64,000 nucleotides of DNA from Trichosphaerium sp. ATCC 40318 (taxonomy: Eukaryota > Discosea > Flabellinia > Trichosidae): NCBI GenBank assembly GCA_038496445.1, contig JALMLS010000027.1, forward strand, positions 186,001 through 250,000. Direction: 5' to 3'. The notes beneath the pieces were generated by a model. It saw nothing but the letters and a program-made list of their open reading frames with translations. It was not told where the DNA came from and did not search any database. Shown piece after piece: positions 21,487 to 34,100 of this stretch. Each line of letters starts with the position of its first letter. The stretch's first letter is position 1. The translations under genes were made by a program, and so were the position numbers.

Positions 21487-23179
21487 TCAATTGTTTGCTG
21501 CAATTGGGCTATAATCAGTACTCTTTTCTTCATGTGGTGTATTTTTTTCAGCTGTTTCTATTGCTTTAACATTCTTTATGTTGTCTAATTGTTGTTTCAA
21601 TGTAAACTTTTTGTACAGATACACTAGAATAGCTACTGTAACCTGTATTGAATGGTTAATATAAAACGTTCAGAATTAATTAATTGTAGCAACATTTACA
21701 AGCGACGTACTGGTAAAATCAATATTACCAAAACAATCAAAACAATACCCCATACTGGTATGCCAGTGGATTCATTAGCTTGATAACATCCATTTTGTTG
21801 AGGTTCGAACATCATGGCTGTACTGGTGAAGGTGGTTCGCAGTTTAACTGAATTGCATGTTGGTGACTGTCCTTGTACATCATCAAGTGTTCCTTCTCGG
21901 CATTCATATAAAATCGATGTTGTATTAAATTCAATATCATCTGATACAATTTTAAGGTTTCCTGACAGTTTGACACATCCTTGAACAGTCACTGAGATTC
22001 CATGTTGAAGAGTTATGTTTCGACCAAATGTCACATTATTCCCGATAACCAAATCAACATCAATGATTACTCCATCAATAATACGCTCATTTGTTACCCA
22101 CTGACCATTGATACATTGTAAATCTCTAAGTGTGAGTATTGTAGGTTCACATGGTTCTGAAAAAGAAGGTGGTGTTATTTATATTCTGTTATTGGTATGG
22201 AGGTACCTTGAGGTGATTGTGTTGGCACTATTGGTATAGTTGTAGGACTAATTGAAGGTATAGTTGTGGGACTATCTGTAGGTGTTTGCGTTGGGGAGAG
22301 TGTGGTCGGCAATAAAGTTGGTGGTCTTGTGGGAGGTGCTACCCAATCTATAGTGAGCCGTGGACGGTTGCTAGACTGTCCGTTTTGTCTGCTACCAATA
22401 TGAGCTATTTCATTACTATTAGCAACATTCGAAAAAAAAATAGTCACTCACTTCCTCCGTCAGCATCCCCTATTATTATCCACCCTTGATTTGATATTGT
22501 CCCTTGTGACCACTTTCTAACGGAGGCTTCAGGTATGTTAGCTCATGAAAGGTAAACACTGAAAGGCCATACAAGTAACAGTTACTTCAAAGTGTTGTAG
22601 CAAACGTCCGGGCTCTATAGATGGAATCATCGCTACACGTGGCCCACTGGGGTTAATCAAGGATTGATCTAGCGACTGTGTTTTAATTTGTGCACCTATT
22701 TTGAATATTGGTACGCACCGACATTAGTACCAGTTACCGAATTAGGGTTCCAAGAAGTAGTAGCTTCATAAAGCAACCCATTTGATCCTCCGGTATCGAC
22801 ATATACCCTCAAAGTAGCGCTCGTTATTTCAACACCATCTGGTATGGGACCACCTGATGTATTGAGTCAGTCGACATAGATGATAACAAATATAAAATAA
22901 GTAGCTCACCCTGACTACCAAATATTGAGAACTTTAACAGTGAATAATCCGGGCCGAGGCTATGTTCACCGTATCTTAAAAAAGGGTCTCCAACAAAATT
23001 ATTACTATTATCAATTCTTATCCATGTGTCTTCGCGATTGGAATACGAATCTGTAATTACCGCTTTTGTAAAGTTAGTATGACGATATTGGTTTTTATTT
23101 CTGGTTTTAAAAGCGCACCATAACAGGAGGAAGCGAGTATAAATATTACAATGGCTAAAACGAAGGTGCTTTTGGGCAT
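21487..23179 (-). CDS. Secreted DNRLRE-domain (CBM96-like) membrane-anchored protein, copy 1
   Basis: Eight exons close in phase: 23179..23119, 23062..22910, 22853..22719, 22668..22573, 22526..22452, 22404..22207, 22156..21711, 21642..21487 (439 residues). The first exon encodes a signal peptide (MPKSTFVLAIVIFILASSCY). A DNRLRE/CBM96-like beta domain follows (SYSNREDTWIR, DYSLLKFSIFGSQG, SNGLLYEATTSWNP, RKWSQGTISNQGWIIIGDAD, NRPRLTIDWV). Next come a Pro-Thr stalk (PPTRPPTLLPTTLSPTQ), a Cys-containing module (GNNVTFGRNITLQHG) and one transmembrane helix (VWGIVLIVLVILILPV) before a short charged tail. It is a probable cell-surface adhesion or glycan-binding protein. The first intron has a TACTAAC branch point. 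Confidence 0.8.
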
Positions 23180-23431
23180 CACGTGCTTTGTCGGTTGATT
23201 TTGAAAACTACAATTTTACTTCATGATTAAGTGACTTACCCAGATTGTCGCTTGATGACGTGTTTACATAATGTGTACTCTCGCTACATTAATTGCCCGG
23301 TTTGAGATCTTGTCGCTACATTATAGCTGATGTAGCCTATCTACATTAAGTCTATGAAGTTTACTGACAAACGCTTGGTAGATGGCAAAATACCTCCTAA
23401 AGGTTTACGTACCTGAAATAAGGATTACTCC

Positions 23432-23590
23432 AATTAATTTGTTCGGAGTCAAAGTTGCTGATGAATCACTTTTCACAGCATCGCTTTTGAGACAGTATCA
23501 ATTACGAATTTTTGATATTTTACAGATGTTTTTACTTACCTCAGAACCATCTTAAACTTCAATTGTTATTTTAAACATGTACACAACTTA
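23432..23590. pseudogene. Composite gene debris: LRR fragment plus a dispersed fragment
   Basis: Positions 23432-23476 repeat about 40 bp of the F-box/LRR gene at 21178-21220 (GGAGT.AAAGTT.CTGATGAAT). Positions 23478-23590 match 40681-40800 (AGCATCGCTTTTGAGACAGT ... CAGAACCATCTTAA). No open frame is left here. Two unrelated pieces lie directly next to each other. Confidence 0.6.
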
Positions 23591-23631
23591 CTAATGTCAC
23601 TTGATAAATGAACGAATTTATGAGAATAGTG

Positions 23632-25323
23632 TTAATTGTTTACTGCAATGGGATTATAGTCAGTGCTCTTTTCTTGTGCGCCACCTTGCTCAGTTAGTTC
23701 TGTTGATCTAATATTCCTTATAGTGTCTAATTTTTGCTTCAATGTACGCTTTTTGTAAAGATACACTAGAATAGCCACTGTCACCTACATTGACTTGTTA
23801 GCTTAAAATCCGTAGAATTTCAGTAAGATTCAGACGTACTGGTAAAATCAATATTACCAAAACGATCAAAACGATGCTCCATACTGGTAAGCCAGTGGAT
23901 TCATTAGCTTGATAACATCCATTTTGTTGAGGTTCAATCAACACAACTGTTCTGGTGAATGTTTTACGCAGTTTAACTGAATTGCATGTTGGCGACTGTC
24001 CTTGTACATCATCAAGTGTTCCTTCTCGGCATTCATATAAAATCGATGTTGTATTAAATTCAATATCATCTGATACAATTTTAAGGTTTCCTGACAGTTT
24101 GACACATCCTTGAACAGTCACTGAGACTCCATGTTGAAGAGTTATGTTTCGACCAAATGTCACATTATTCCCGATAACCAAATCAACATCAATGATTACT
24201 CCATCAATAATACGCTCATTTGTTACCCACTGACCATTGATACATTGTAAATCTCTAAGTGTGAGCATTGTAGGTTCACATGGCTCTAAAAAAAAGTGTT
24301 ATTATTGTATTGCTCTTGTTGCTACGTATGTACCTTGAGGTGATTGTGTAGGTGCTATCGTAGGTATAGTTGTAGGACTGTTTGTAGGTGATTGTGTCGC
24401 ACTTGAAGGTATAGTTGTGGGACTGTCTGTGGGTGTTTGCGTTGGGGAGAGTGTGGTCGGCGATAAAGTTGGTGGTCTTGTGGGTGGTGCTACCCATTCT
24501 ATAGTGAGCTTCGGACGATTGTTCGGTTCTGTTTGTTGTCTGCTGCCAATTTTAGCTATTTCATTACTATTAGCAACATTCGAAAAAAAAATAGTCACTC
24601 ACTTCCTCCGTCAGCATTATCCCCTATTATTATCCACCCTTGATTTGATATTGTCCCTTGTGACCACTTTCTTATGGAGGCTTAGGTATGTTAGCTCATG
24701 AAAGGTAAACACTGAAAGGGCCATACAAGTAACAGTTACTTCAAAGTGTTGTAGCAAAAGTGCAGCCTCTATAGTTGGAATTATCGCTACACGTGGCCCA
24801 CTGGGGTTAATCAAGGATTGACCTAGCGACTGTGTTTAATGTTCACATTGTCTATTTTGTATACGGTACCGGCATTACTACCAGTTACTGAACTAGGGTT
24901 CCAAGAGGCAGTAGCTTCATACAACAAGCCATTTGATCCTCCATTCCTAACAAATAATCTCAAAGTGGCTCGCGTTATTTCAACACCATCTGGTATGGGA
25001 CCACCTGGTGTTACGAGTCAGTTAGCATAGAATGAAAAAACAAGAAAAAAACAAATAACTCACCCTGACTACCAAATATTGAGAATCTTAACAGTGAATA
25101 ATCCATGTCGTCACCGTATCTTAATAAAGGGTCTGCAACAAAATTATTGTCATTGTTACTTCTTATCCATGTGTCTTCGCGGCTCGAATACGAATCTGTA
25201 ATCACCCCTTTGGTAAGTTAGTAAGATGACCTTGATTTTTATTTCTGGTTTTAAAAGCACACCATAACAGGAGGAAGCGAGTATAAATATTACAATGGCT
25301 AAAACGAAGGTGCTTTTGGGCAT
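23632..25323 (-). CDS. Secreted DNRLRE-domain (CBM96-like) membrane-anchored protein, copy 2
   Basis: Join 25323..25263, 25207..25064, 25004..24870, 24822..24727, 24680..24603, 24555..24334, 24285..23840, 23784..23632 closes exactly (444 residues). Domain order is the same as copy 1: signal peptide, DNRLRE domain, Pro-Thr stalk, Cys-containing module, transmembrane helix (VWSIVLIVLVILILPV) and cytosolic tail ending NPIAVNN. The PT stalk is longer than in copy 1 (extra SATQSPTNSPTTIP unit). The Cys module and the upstream 200 bp are nearly identical to copy 1, so the duplication is recent or homogenised. Confidence 0.8.
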
Positions 25324-25829
25324 CACGTGCTTTGTCGGTTGATTTTGAAAACTACAATTTTACTTCATGATTAAGTGACTTACCCAGATTGTCGCTTGAT
25401 GACGTGTTTACATAATGTGTACTCCCGCTACATTAATTGCCCGGTTTGAGATACATCGCTTTATGACGTGTCGAGCGGCAATGCACAGCCCTTACACGAT
25501 CGTATATTATTTAGAATACACAACTTGAGTTGTAGTCAGTCAGCTGAAAATTCGTTCAAAATCATGTGGTTTTTTTTTTGTACAGCAAATTTTTGTTGCG
25601 CTATTTTGAAGTTAGTGGTTGATTTAAAACGTGATAACGAGGCACTAATTAATTGTTTTATTTACAATTTATATTTCGATGAGCTCCGTCAGGTTTTTTT
25701 CTTTTACTTTTCTTCCATCCTCTCCGGCAATGGGTATATCCTATGCCTCCATCTGTAAATTTGCATACGTATCTACAATGGTTACTTAATAAACAAAGCA
25801 GAAAAAGGAGATATAAAGCAATGTGTAAG

Positions 25830-26420
25830 TTAATTGTACGTCTCTATTGTTATCAATGCTCTCTTCTCTTATACGCCTGTTTCTTTCCTTCTCTTCATGT
25901 TGCTTCACGACAGACAGTAAACTTTGACGTTCTTGTTCTTGGAATTCTTGTAGAAGTAAATCCGCTTTAATCTGGTTCAGGAGTTAGTTGGACTTTAAAC
26001 GGGTTGTACTTACTCTTCTAGCTCTTTCTTTTTCTTCTTGAGATCTTACTTTTTTAGCAGTTGTGTTATGTATTGTAACTGGTCCAATAGGCTTCTTTAC
26101 AACAAATACAGCACATTTTGCGTGCTCAACACAGTACTGAGATGTTGACCCAATAAACATTCTTTACGAAATGGCACGGATTAGTATGTGCACGTGGCTA
26201 ACCTCTTGTATTACCTTGACACATTGTGACGATCACATCTACTGACAACCAATACATCTATGCTTTGTTCTTTGACGTACTAATGACAGAAAGTGGATTA
26301 GTACAGACCTACATTAGCCTTAGTATTTCGTACTTTGCAAATACCACTTCCCACGTGACTGCCTTTACCAAGAATGAGAATAGCCTTTATACCTATTTCC
26401 AGACCCCTTTCATAAAAATA
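25830..26420 (-). CDS. Universal-stress-protein-like gene with coiled-coil tail (exon edges approximate)
   Basis: Minus-strand segments read ERGLEIGIKAILILGKGSHV, then YVKEQSIDVLVVSRCDRHNV, then MFIGSTSQYCVEHAKCAVFVV. This order and the (G)S.SQYC..HAKC.VFVVK ending are typical of the C-terminal half of UspA-fold proteins. After a GTAAGT intron a charged helical tail follows (LLLQEFQEQERQSLLSVVKQ). The N-terminal exon (probably 26420-26690) and the stop are not resolved. Canonical G-2x-G-9x-G ATP-binding residues are not clear. Confidence 0.5.
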
Positions 26421-26968
26421 GTGTAAGAATGCTTTGCATTCACGCTCCTATCAAGTGGTGTAAGAATGTGAATTTATAACTGATCATGTGCGCACTTGTT
26501 TATCTGTGTAGGCTGCTATTACGCCTAGAAAGTCAGCGTTGGTTATTGTGCTGTCATTTAAAGGGCTAGCAGCCATATAAATGTGGAGATTGTCTGATTT
26601 GGCATCTATCACGCTCATTACCTTGTAAACTATTAACCAATGATTGTGAAGGACGTTTTAGTGTTACTGTATTAAATGCCCATTTAGATCTTTCAGACTT
26701 TGTAATACAAACTAGGTAGTTTGTCATGGTGTTAACGAATCGTCTTTACACTTTCTTTGTCTTCTCCATTTTGTGCCGCTAAGGCGATACAACTTAACTA
26801 CCTGTATAGGTATTCCTACCTTTACACGCTTGGTTGTTCAGACTGTGCTTCTTGATTAAGCAAACTTGTCCCCGAAACAAGCCTCGGACCCTGACTTACC
26901 GACAGTTAAGTCAAGAATACAGTTGCATTCCTTGAATGTTGAATGGTGACTGTGCAAGGTCAAAATAT

Positions 26969-27441
26969 ATGCAGCATATGAATAAGTTTAAATCAGCAAC
27001 AAGATTGCCCATTGAAGGTGGTATAGCTTCACAATATGCTATTATGCGATTTCGCGACTACAACATCTCTTGTTTGTTTCAACAGCTATGATTCTATGTT
27101 GGCAAGGTTTGATACTTGTAACTGGTTGTAATACACCCGTCATAGTTTCCAAAATGTGCGCATATACATAGAAAACAACTTGTTGTTCATGTTTCTATAT
27201 CAAGACACTAGAAAGCAACTGTTGCTTTTCGAATTTTTTTAAATTGCAAAACTTAGCTGTTTGTAGGTACAGTAATACTCTTGTGTTTAACATGGGAACA
27301 ATACTATTCTTATACAAACCAAGCAAACCATTAAAAGTAGGCGATATTGTCGTATTTAAGATAGATAACCGGATAGTTATACACCACGTGATTGTAATAA
27401 AGGAACGGAACACTACAATTTCTGACCAAGAATCCGTTCAA
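26969..27441 (+). CDS. SEC11-like signal peptidase subunit, diverged
   Basis: An exon at 26969-27017 (HMNKFKSATRLPIE) joins in phase to AMILCWQGLILVTGCNTPVIV. After a GTGCGC donor it joins to MYSNTLVFNMGTILFLYK and VGDIVVFKIDNRIVIHHVIV. This matches SEC11 block by block: (W)KGLMVVTGSESPVVVV, SGSMEPAFxRGDxLFL and (V)G(D/E)IVVF..........HRV. The catalytic Ser (SMEP, here SNTL) and His (HHV) positions are kept, but MEP is not. The frame stops at TGA 27439-27441 before the usual GDNN..DD segment, so it may be an aged copy or have an unseen 3' exon. Confidence 0.5.
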
Positions 27442-27559
27442 TGATGTGGACGACAGGTAGCAAAAGGTGTATTTTGTTAGTATGTTAATCTCTCTTAGAC
27501 AGTTATATGGTGACGGCAAAGAATGACAAAAGAAGACATAGACGCCATCGTAATAGGGT

Positions 27560-28366
27560 ACAAAACCAGTAACAACTTTATGAAAACAACTTCTTACAAA
27601 CAGTAGGAGTGTATCATATCTACGATACATATATTTAATTACTGGTGATGTCTTGTTTGTACCTTGTCTATTATTGGCTTATCTAATACTGACTGAAGTT
27701 GTGATGATCACTACCCAATAAAACCTTCTCTAATTACAGTGGCACATTCTTTTCGCAAAGAACCAGAACAAGCTACTTACCAAAAAGAGGTGTTTGCGTA
27801 GCGTGCCCCGAAGTTAATAGTAGACGCTGTAGTGTTTTTACACTATAAGCATCATACGATATTCGAAGAAGAAAGGTTGCCTTTTCCTCTTCGTTGCAAG
27901 ACACAACGAAGAAAGATATTCCACACCATAGCTCTGTGACCCAAATGAGTCATCACAAACGAAGTATATAAGTCACAAAGCCCGCAATATTTGATTCAGT
28001 GCGAAGTATTAATTATCACTAGGTGTGGAAAGATGGGGCACATCTACTATGCATCTCACTAGAGAAATGATCTAAAATCGTTTTAAAGTTCGCTATATTT
28101 AAAAGCAATCTTATTGTGGTTCAAATATAGCGAAATTTCAAATGACAAGTATAAATTAAGAAAGGCAAGATAAGTAGTTTGCAGTGCTTAGTAGAAGCTT
28201 GTTAAGTTTAGATTTTGTATACCAAACCATACGTAGTAAATTTATCTTCAACAATCTTAATAACAAAAAAATGATGTTGCTGTTTTTAGATCGTACAAAA
28301 TCAATCGTAAGCAGAAAATATGAGTTTATTTTATTGTCTTTATGTTTTTAATACAGTTAATTTTAT
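27560..28366. repeat. Non-coding stretch with two hairpins
   Basis: No gene is supported. Two stem-loops stand out: 27888-27896 with 27904-27912 (9-bp stem TCTTCGTTG, 7-nt loop) and 28089-28100 with 28123-28134 (12-bp stem TTCGCTATATTT, 22-nt loop). They could be structured RNA, 3' UTR elements or small palindromes. Confidence 0.4.
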
Positions 28367-31043
28367 CTAGAACTCTTCTGGGTCTATACAAAAAAGAAGT
28401 TAGTGACAACCAAAAAAAATAACAAGTGTTGTATTACTTACCAACGACGTAACCAACGAATGTGTTATTAGAGAAGATACTTCCGTGACATTTAGATCCA
28501 GGACAGTCTCTTGACAAACGCAATTGACGAGACGCCTATTAAAAATCAGTTTTGTTGATATAAACAACTTAATCATTGCTTTGTGCAACAAAGCACGTGT
28601 CTCATACCTTAGCTACAAGATCAACAACGTTTCCTTTAACTTCGATCTTCTTAGTTCCTTTAGATGTCTTGATATGGATCCAGAATCCTTTCAAAACAAT
28701 AAACAAATCTAACTAAAAAATTTATATATTTACCTTTTTTGTCAGCTCCTTGGTACACGCGCTGGTGAGTAATAACGCCCTTTCTTGTCATCTATTGTAC
28801 ACTTTAAGTTTTTATCCTCATACGTTTTAATTTTTTTAAAAATACATACCTTAGATATCGTGTAAGGCGTCTTATGTGGCTCTGTCATTGACAAGCGAAT
28901 CAAGAAAGTTTCTTTCTTTTGTCCTGTCAATAACTCTTCAGCTTCACCTCTCGTGATAGCACCGTGGAACCATCTAAATCAAGCATAGTCAGTATACATA
29001 CAACGCAAGCTATTTGATAAATCCACTAGCGTACTTGTTTTGAATTACCATTTGACACTTGGTAACAATAGTGCTTGTCTTGGAATTTGTCTTAAGAGGA
29101 CCAAACCAAGAAACAAAGTTACCAAAGTTTTCGAGTGTAACAATCTGTTCTGAGCTATCAGATATTTCCACTACAAAACCAATTAGCATCAAAAGTCATG
29201 CGTCAAAAAAAAAAGCACTATCAAGGAGCTTTTATCGCCTTTTAGAGCAAGAATACGTACTGAGTATAAGCTGCAAGCATTTATAAGATATGTCATCCTC
29301 TTTTTCTTGCTTTAAACCAACCTCACGGCACAGTATTTTATAGAATTTCGTCCAAGGAACTGATTTCTATCGAAATTTTAGTTCAAGGAAACAAAGTAAC
29401 CGTCTTTTTTTTCACTTGGGTTTAGAGGCGTACCATGCCCTTGAAGTGCTTACGCCACATCTCTTGTGCTGGTTTATCGCCAACAATACTACATTCAATA
29501 GACACAACATCAAGGAAATCAATAATTTCAGCAAAGCTCGGACGCTTAGTATCGCTTTCATCCCAGCTAGTCTCTAGCAATCCACGAAGGGATGGATGTA
29601 TTTTTTTAGTCAATGGAGGACGTTCCTAGCGCATTTAGAACAAAATCTATAAACAAAAAGCTTCGTTTTGCTTCAAACATACTTTCTTATCGCAAACAGC
29701 GGAAACAAAGCCATCATAATCATCGTGTTGTGCGAAAGGTTCCTCTTGCGTGAAGACTTCCCATAGTACAATAGCTACAAACGAAATAAATGAAGGTTTC
29801 AAAGAAAAATGTTCAAAAACTCCAATAATCTTCAGTAGGCGCACCATAAGCGTAGACATCAGCCTTTTCTGTCAGAACTTTACCTAGAAGTACTTCTGGA
29901 CTCATCCAAAGAGGCTTTAAGAGGCAAGTAAGTAAGAACAAGTACAATAATAAAAAAAATAAACAAAAACAAAATAGAGCCTTACAGTTCCTGGAGCGAT
30001 ACCCTTATCTTGAATATAACGCTCTTTGAGCACAGCACTCAAACCGAAATCGCACAACTTAACATTCCAGTTGTTGTCTACAAGAAGATTTGTAGGCTTT
30101 AAATCTCTAAAGACCACAGTCAACGCTGTATAATACGCTAAAAAAAAACCACGAAATTACCTGTGAATAATTAACGGCTTTGAGCAATGGAGCCAATTCA
30201 TGCCCTATATAACAGTTAAATTACTCGTTTATCATACGTATATGATAAGCGGTGTAAAGGTGTTTACCTGAGCGATATCTTTTGCCATTTTCAACTTTTG
30301 ACCAAGTGTCAATGACACTTTATCGTTGTGCAAAATTTCGTGCAAGTTTCCCTTTGGTAATAGCTCTGTGATGATTGCTAGACTACCCTATACATGTATT
30401 AACAATACGCTGTTATTATATAACATACAGAGCAAGAGTAAGCTCAGTATGTGTTCAGTGTGGAAGAAAAAGCTGTTTTTAAAAACCCTTTCTTCTGAAA
30501 GACTTCAAAAAGGGTAAAAAGTACTACGTACTGGTTCAGTGCAAGCACCCATATACAAAACAATGTTTGGATGGCGTAAATGGCTACATATGATTATAAA
30601 TAACGTATTTAAAACAATAAACGCACGTCATAATCTCTACTTCTCTTCTAAAGTCCTCAAGAAGCTCTTCGTCCATTTCTTGCTGGTGCAATTTCTTAAT
30701 TGCGACTTCTTTACCTCGACATGTTCCTATTCGACTATTAGCAACGTTTGCGATATATAGTTTTGTTGTACCTTTGTATACATTACCAAAACAACCTCCA
30801 CCAATTTTTTCGCTTGTAATAATCTCGTCGGGTAATATTTCAGGTGTTTCGAATGCACCGGCCTCTCCTGAACAATATTTAAGCTTAGGTCTGTTGAATG
30901 GAAATGAAAACCACAGTGCATCTATTACGTACCACCACTACCTAGTGTACTCTTTATTCCAAAACGCTACAAATACGTTAGTTCCTTTAAATACAATTAT
31001 GTCCTCAAAATACGTACACTGCCTTTGTACGATAGCTGTGCCA
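28367..31043 (-). CDS. SHK-type TKL protein kinase with C-terminal SH2 domain
   Basis: Many short exons on the minus strand, ATG at 31043 (MAQLSYKG). Kinase parts are [21 protein letters not shown] (Gly loop), EVEIM region, [45 protein letters not shown] and [11 protein letters not shown]. After a linker a complete SH2 follows: [29 protein letters not shown] (the FLVR-type Arg), then VYQG and a C-terminal segment ending GYVVDPEEF. Kinase followed by SH2 is the layout of Dictyostelium ShkA-E dual-specificity kinases, and the opening EILP(D/E)xI is typical of that family. All catalytic residues are visible. Exon borders were not all fixed. Confidence 0.82.
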
Positions 31044-31126
31044 TGTCGGGTTTAACAACGGGTAATAATATATGCGTAAGTCAAGTTTTCGTTAAGAAAC
31101 GTTTTGCGATTCACACTCTTGTTTAA
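31044..31126. promoter_or_regulatory. 83-bp divergent promoter region
   Basis: The kinase ATG (31043, minus) and the HEAT-protein ATG (31127, plus) are only 83 bp apart, so the two genes must share a very compact divergent promoter. No TATA box was recognised. Confidence 0.45.
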
Positions 31127-34100
31127 ATGGCTTTGAATGAGGTGCTTTGTTTATTCGATGAAGACAAGGGCGATGCCATTGCGCTTGAGCAATACGTTAT
31201 AAAAATTACTAAGTTGATAGTTCCAGTACGCACACAACGGCTCAATATACGTAAAAGCGTTAAAAAACAACTAGAAAGATTCAGTTGATGAAATAAAGGT
31301 TTTAGGCAAGTTTCTCGAATCTACAGTACGCCAACCGCTACTACGAAATATATTCATCGCGTATATACCATTTTTACTAGGTTGTACAAAAGTACCTTTC
31401 AAGAAACGCAATACCTAACAAAATCAACGTCATACTCGAAGTTACGCGTAGAAATTTGATTTTTGTAACAAATGACAGGTTTTGAACAATGTGACGAAAA
31501 ACGCCAAACCCACAAATTGTGTATGTGTTTGGAGAGCCATAGCGCGTTGTACACATGCTAAAAGGTATACTACCAGACAACTGGTTCTAGACATTGGCTG
31601 GACGATCTTTTCAAGGATAGGAGGTACCTACAACATCGCTTAGGATGTTTAAGATGCCTTTGAGTGCCAACAAATCCTAAACTGCTGCAGACGCATCCAA
31701 GGTCCGAGAGTACCTATTGGCTATAGCACACACTTCCAATGATTCACGTTGGTCTATACGGCAACGATTTCTTCAAGTTGTAAATGATTCATTCGTACTA
31801 CATCCAGTACGATAGTCAAACTCATAACTTTGATTTTTATTTACCTTATTCAAGAGTGTTGGAACTTGTCTTGAGCGTTTTGTTGTACCCAGACTTATTG
31901 ATGATATTGATGAAGTTAAACAAGCTGCTATTGATACAATTAATACAATGCTTGCTGCTTATAAATGGTCACATGATACGGTATCCAAAAAAGCCGAAAG
32001 AATGTTCACTTGCTTACGAACTTCAGATTTTTTCACAGTTTCTTAAACGGCTTTTTGACCCTGAGGATGATACTGATGGTAGAGAAGCACAAAGAGCTAT
32101 TATCGCGTGCATATGTGGTCCTATAGACATACTAGTTAAGGTGAGTATTGTTACGCTTTCTGTGGTTTAGTGATTCGCGCGTTAGGCCAATTGCAATAAA
32201 GATTATGATATTTTAGAGAAATTCTCAAACACAAAGAAACAGAAAACTGGTGTCAGTGTTGATGCCTTTATTGCTGCTATTGGAAAGTCTAGGTCTATGG
32301 ATGTTATTTCTGTTTATTTTTATAAATCTTGTGATGCATGTAACATGAGTAACATGGAAGTGTCTGAGGTAATTTAGGCTCTTAAAGTTTTTACTCACTT
32401 TTTGTAGTTCGAACAAGAAAAAATTGAGAATAATACTCGGCTGTTTTCCATGTGTTGTGATGTCTTAAGGGAGAGCTTGAAAAAAACAAAAGTGGATACA
32501 GCAATATTAAATGCACTCCTAGAAGCTCTTTCTGATGCTCTTATGGTACCGAGTTTCTTTGATACAATGGACGGTAAGCCCAAAAAAAACAATTGTACAG
32601 AAATCAAATCGGATCTAATCTTGTTTAAAAAGGTTACCGAAGTGTGGATGATAATAAAAAGTTATATAATATGGCAGATAGATATAAAGCTCTAGCTTTA
32701 CTTTATTTTGAAGCATCAAAAAATATTCTAGAAGCGCTCAAAGAAAAGGGAAACACAGTGGTATAAACAATTAGTTTATATTAATATACTTCTCCTGCAA
32801 GTTTTTGACTCTAATTATTAGCCTGACGAAGCTGTAACCGACGCACTGTTAGATATTTGCTTAATATACAATACCCCAAAGGAGTGGTTCAATACTAAGA
32901 TACAGAAGCAAAATCAAGGTAAGCGAACGCTAAGTGTAGCACTGAAAACCGCCTTACCTTTTGCTTTAGAATTACTTAGAGTTTTATGTTCTCACCTTGG
33001 TGTTGAGCCAAAAACTGCTCTTTTGAATCGATTGGATGCTCAGATTAGGAGAATTAAACCAACTGCTCGCTTGAGTATTGTAAAATCGCTTGTATATGCG
33101 TTTGTAATGTTAGATGATACGCAGATTGCAGAACCAGACAGATTTTCTCGGTTCATGACTACAAGCTTAATGTTGTTTGACAGTCACAAGCCAGAGCTTA
33201 AATTAGAGGGAGTGAGGGCTTTAACAGCTTTAATTAATTCACAGAACGATGCGACTAAACTTGTACCTTACAAGAAGGAGTTCATTGAGGTAAAACTAAA
33301 AATACATGTTCTTGTATTGATTAATCTTTTCGTAGGGTGTAGAGAAAGCTCTTGGTTTTCGAGAAACTCCATTGTTAGAGATACTTATTCCTTTATCTGT
33401 GAAGTTTGTATGTATTCTAGGTACTAATATATGACACTACGACATGTTTTGTTTATTGGTTTTTATTCTAGGTAAGTTAGATGACGAATGGGAGTCATCA
33501 GCTAAAGTTCTTGATACTTTTATTTACGAGTTTGCGTTTATAAAAGAACGTGATCATACTAAGGTGTGATATTCAGCCTTATGTTGAACCATCTGAACAA
33601 TTTACTTATTGATTGTATTAGCTGTATTTGAAGGAATTACCAAAATTACTTTCGCACATGGGTATTGGTGTAGCATTGTCTTTGAAGGTGCAAAGTTATT
33701 CTTATTTTTTTCTTATATAATATCATCGTACTTGCTTACTAAGATTTTATACAGAGACTTCTTAGATCTGTGTATATATACCTCGAAGATTATAATAGAG
33801 ATATATCCATGCTAGCTTATCAAGTACTTTCAACAATAATGACAGTAGCAAAAGCAAGGTAAGTGATAAACATTCCAACTTCCCTTTTTTGGTAATTGTT
33901 GTTTACAACGAATAGGATTCCGCATCACGCTGAGGATATTTTCAAAGCTATTATTGCTTCGTATATTGAAACTTTAGATGATGAGGACGAAGATGCAATA
34001 TCACCAATAAGAAAAGTTGCGGTGGAGAACTGTCGAAATCTTAAAGAAGTAATTGACCCAAAAGAGTTTACAAGAATGATAAACTTAATTAGAAAATATC

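Noticed and set aside
24580-24720. One-base difference between DNRLRE copies that looked like a frameshift in copy 2
   Set aside because: The base lies inside the intron; using the AAG acceptor in both copies keeps the frame in each.
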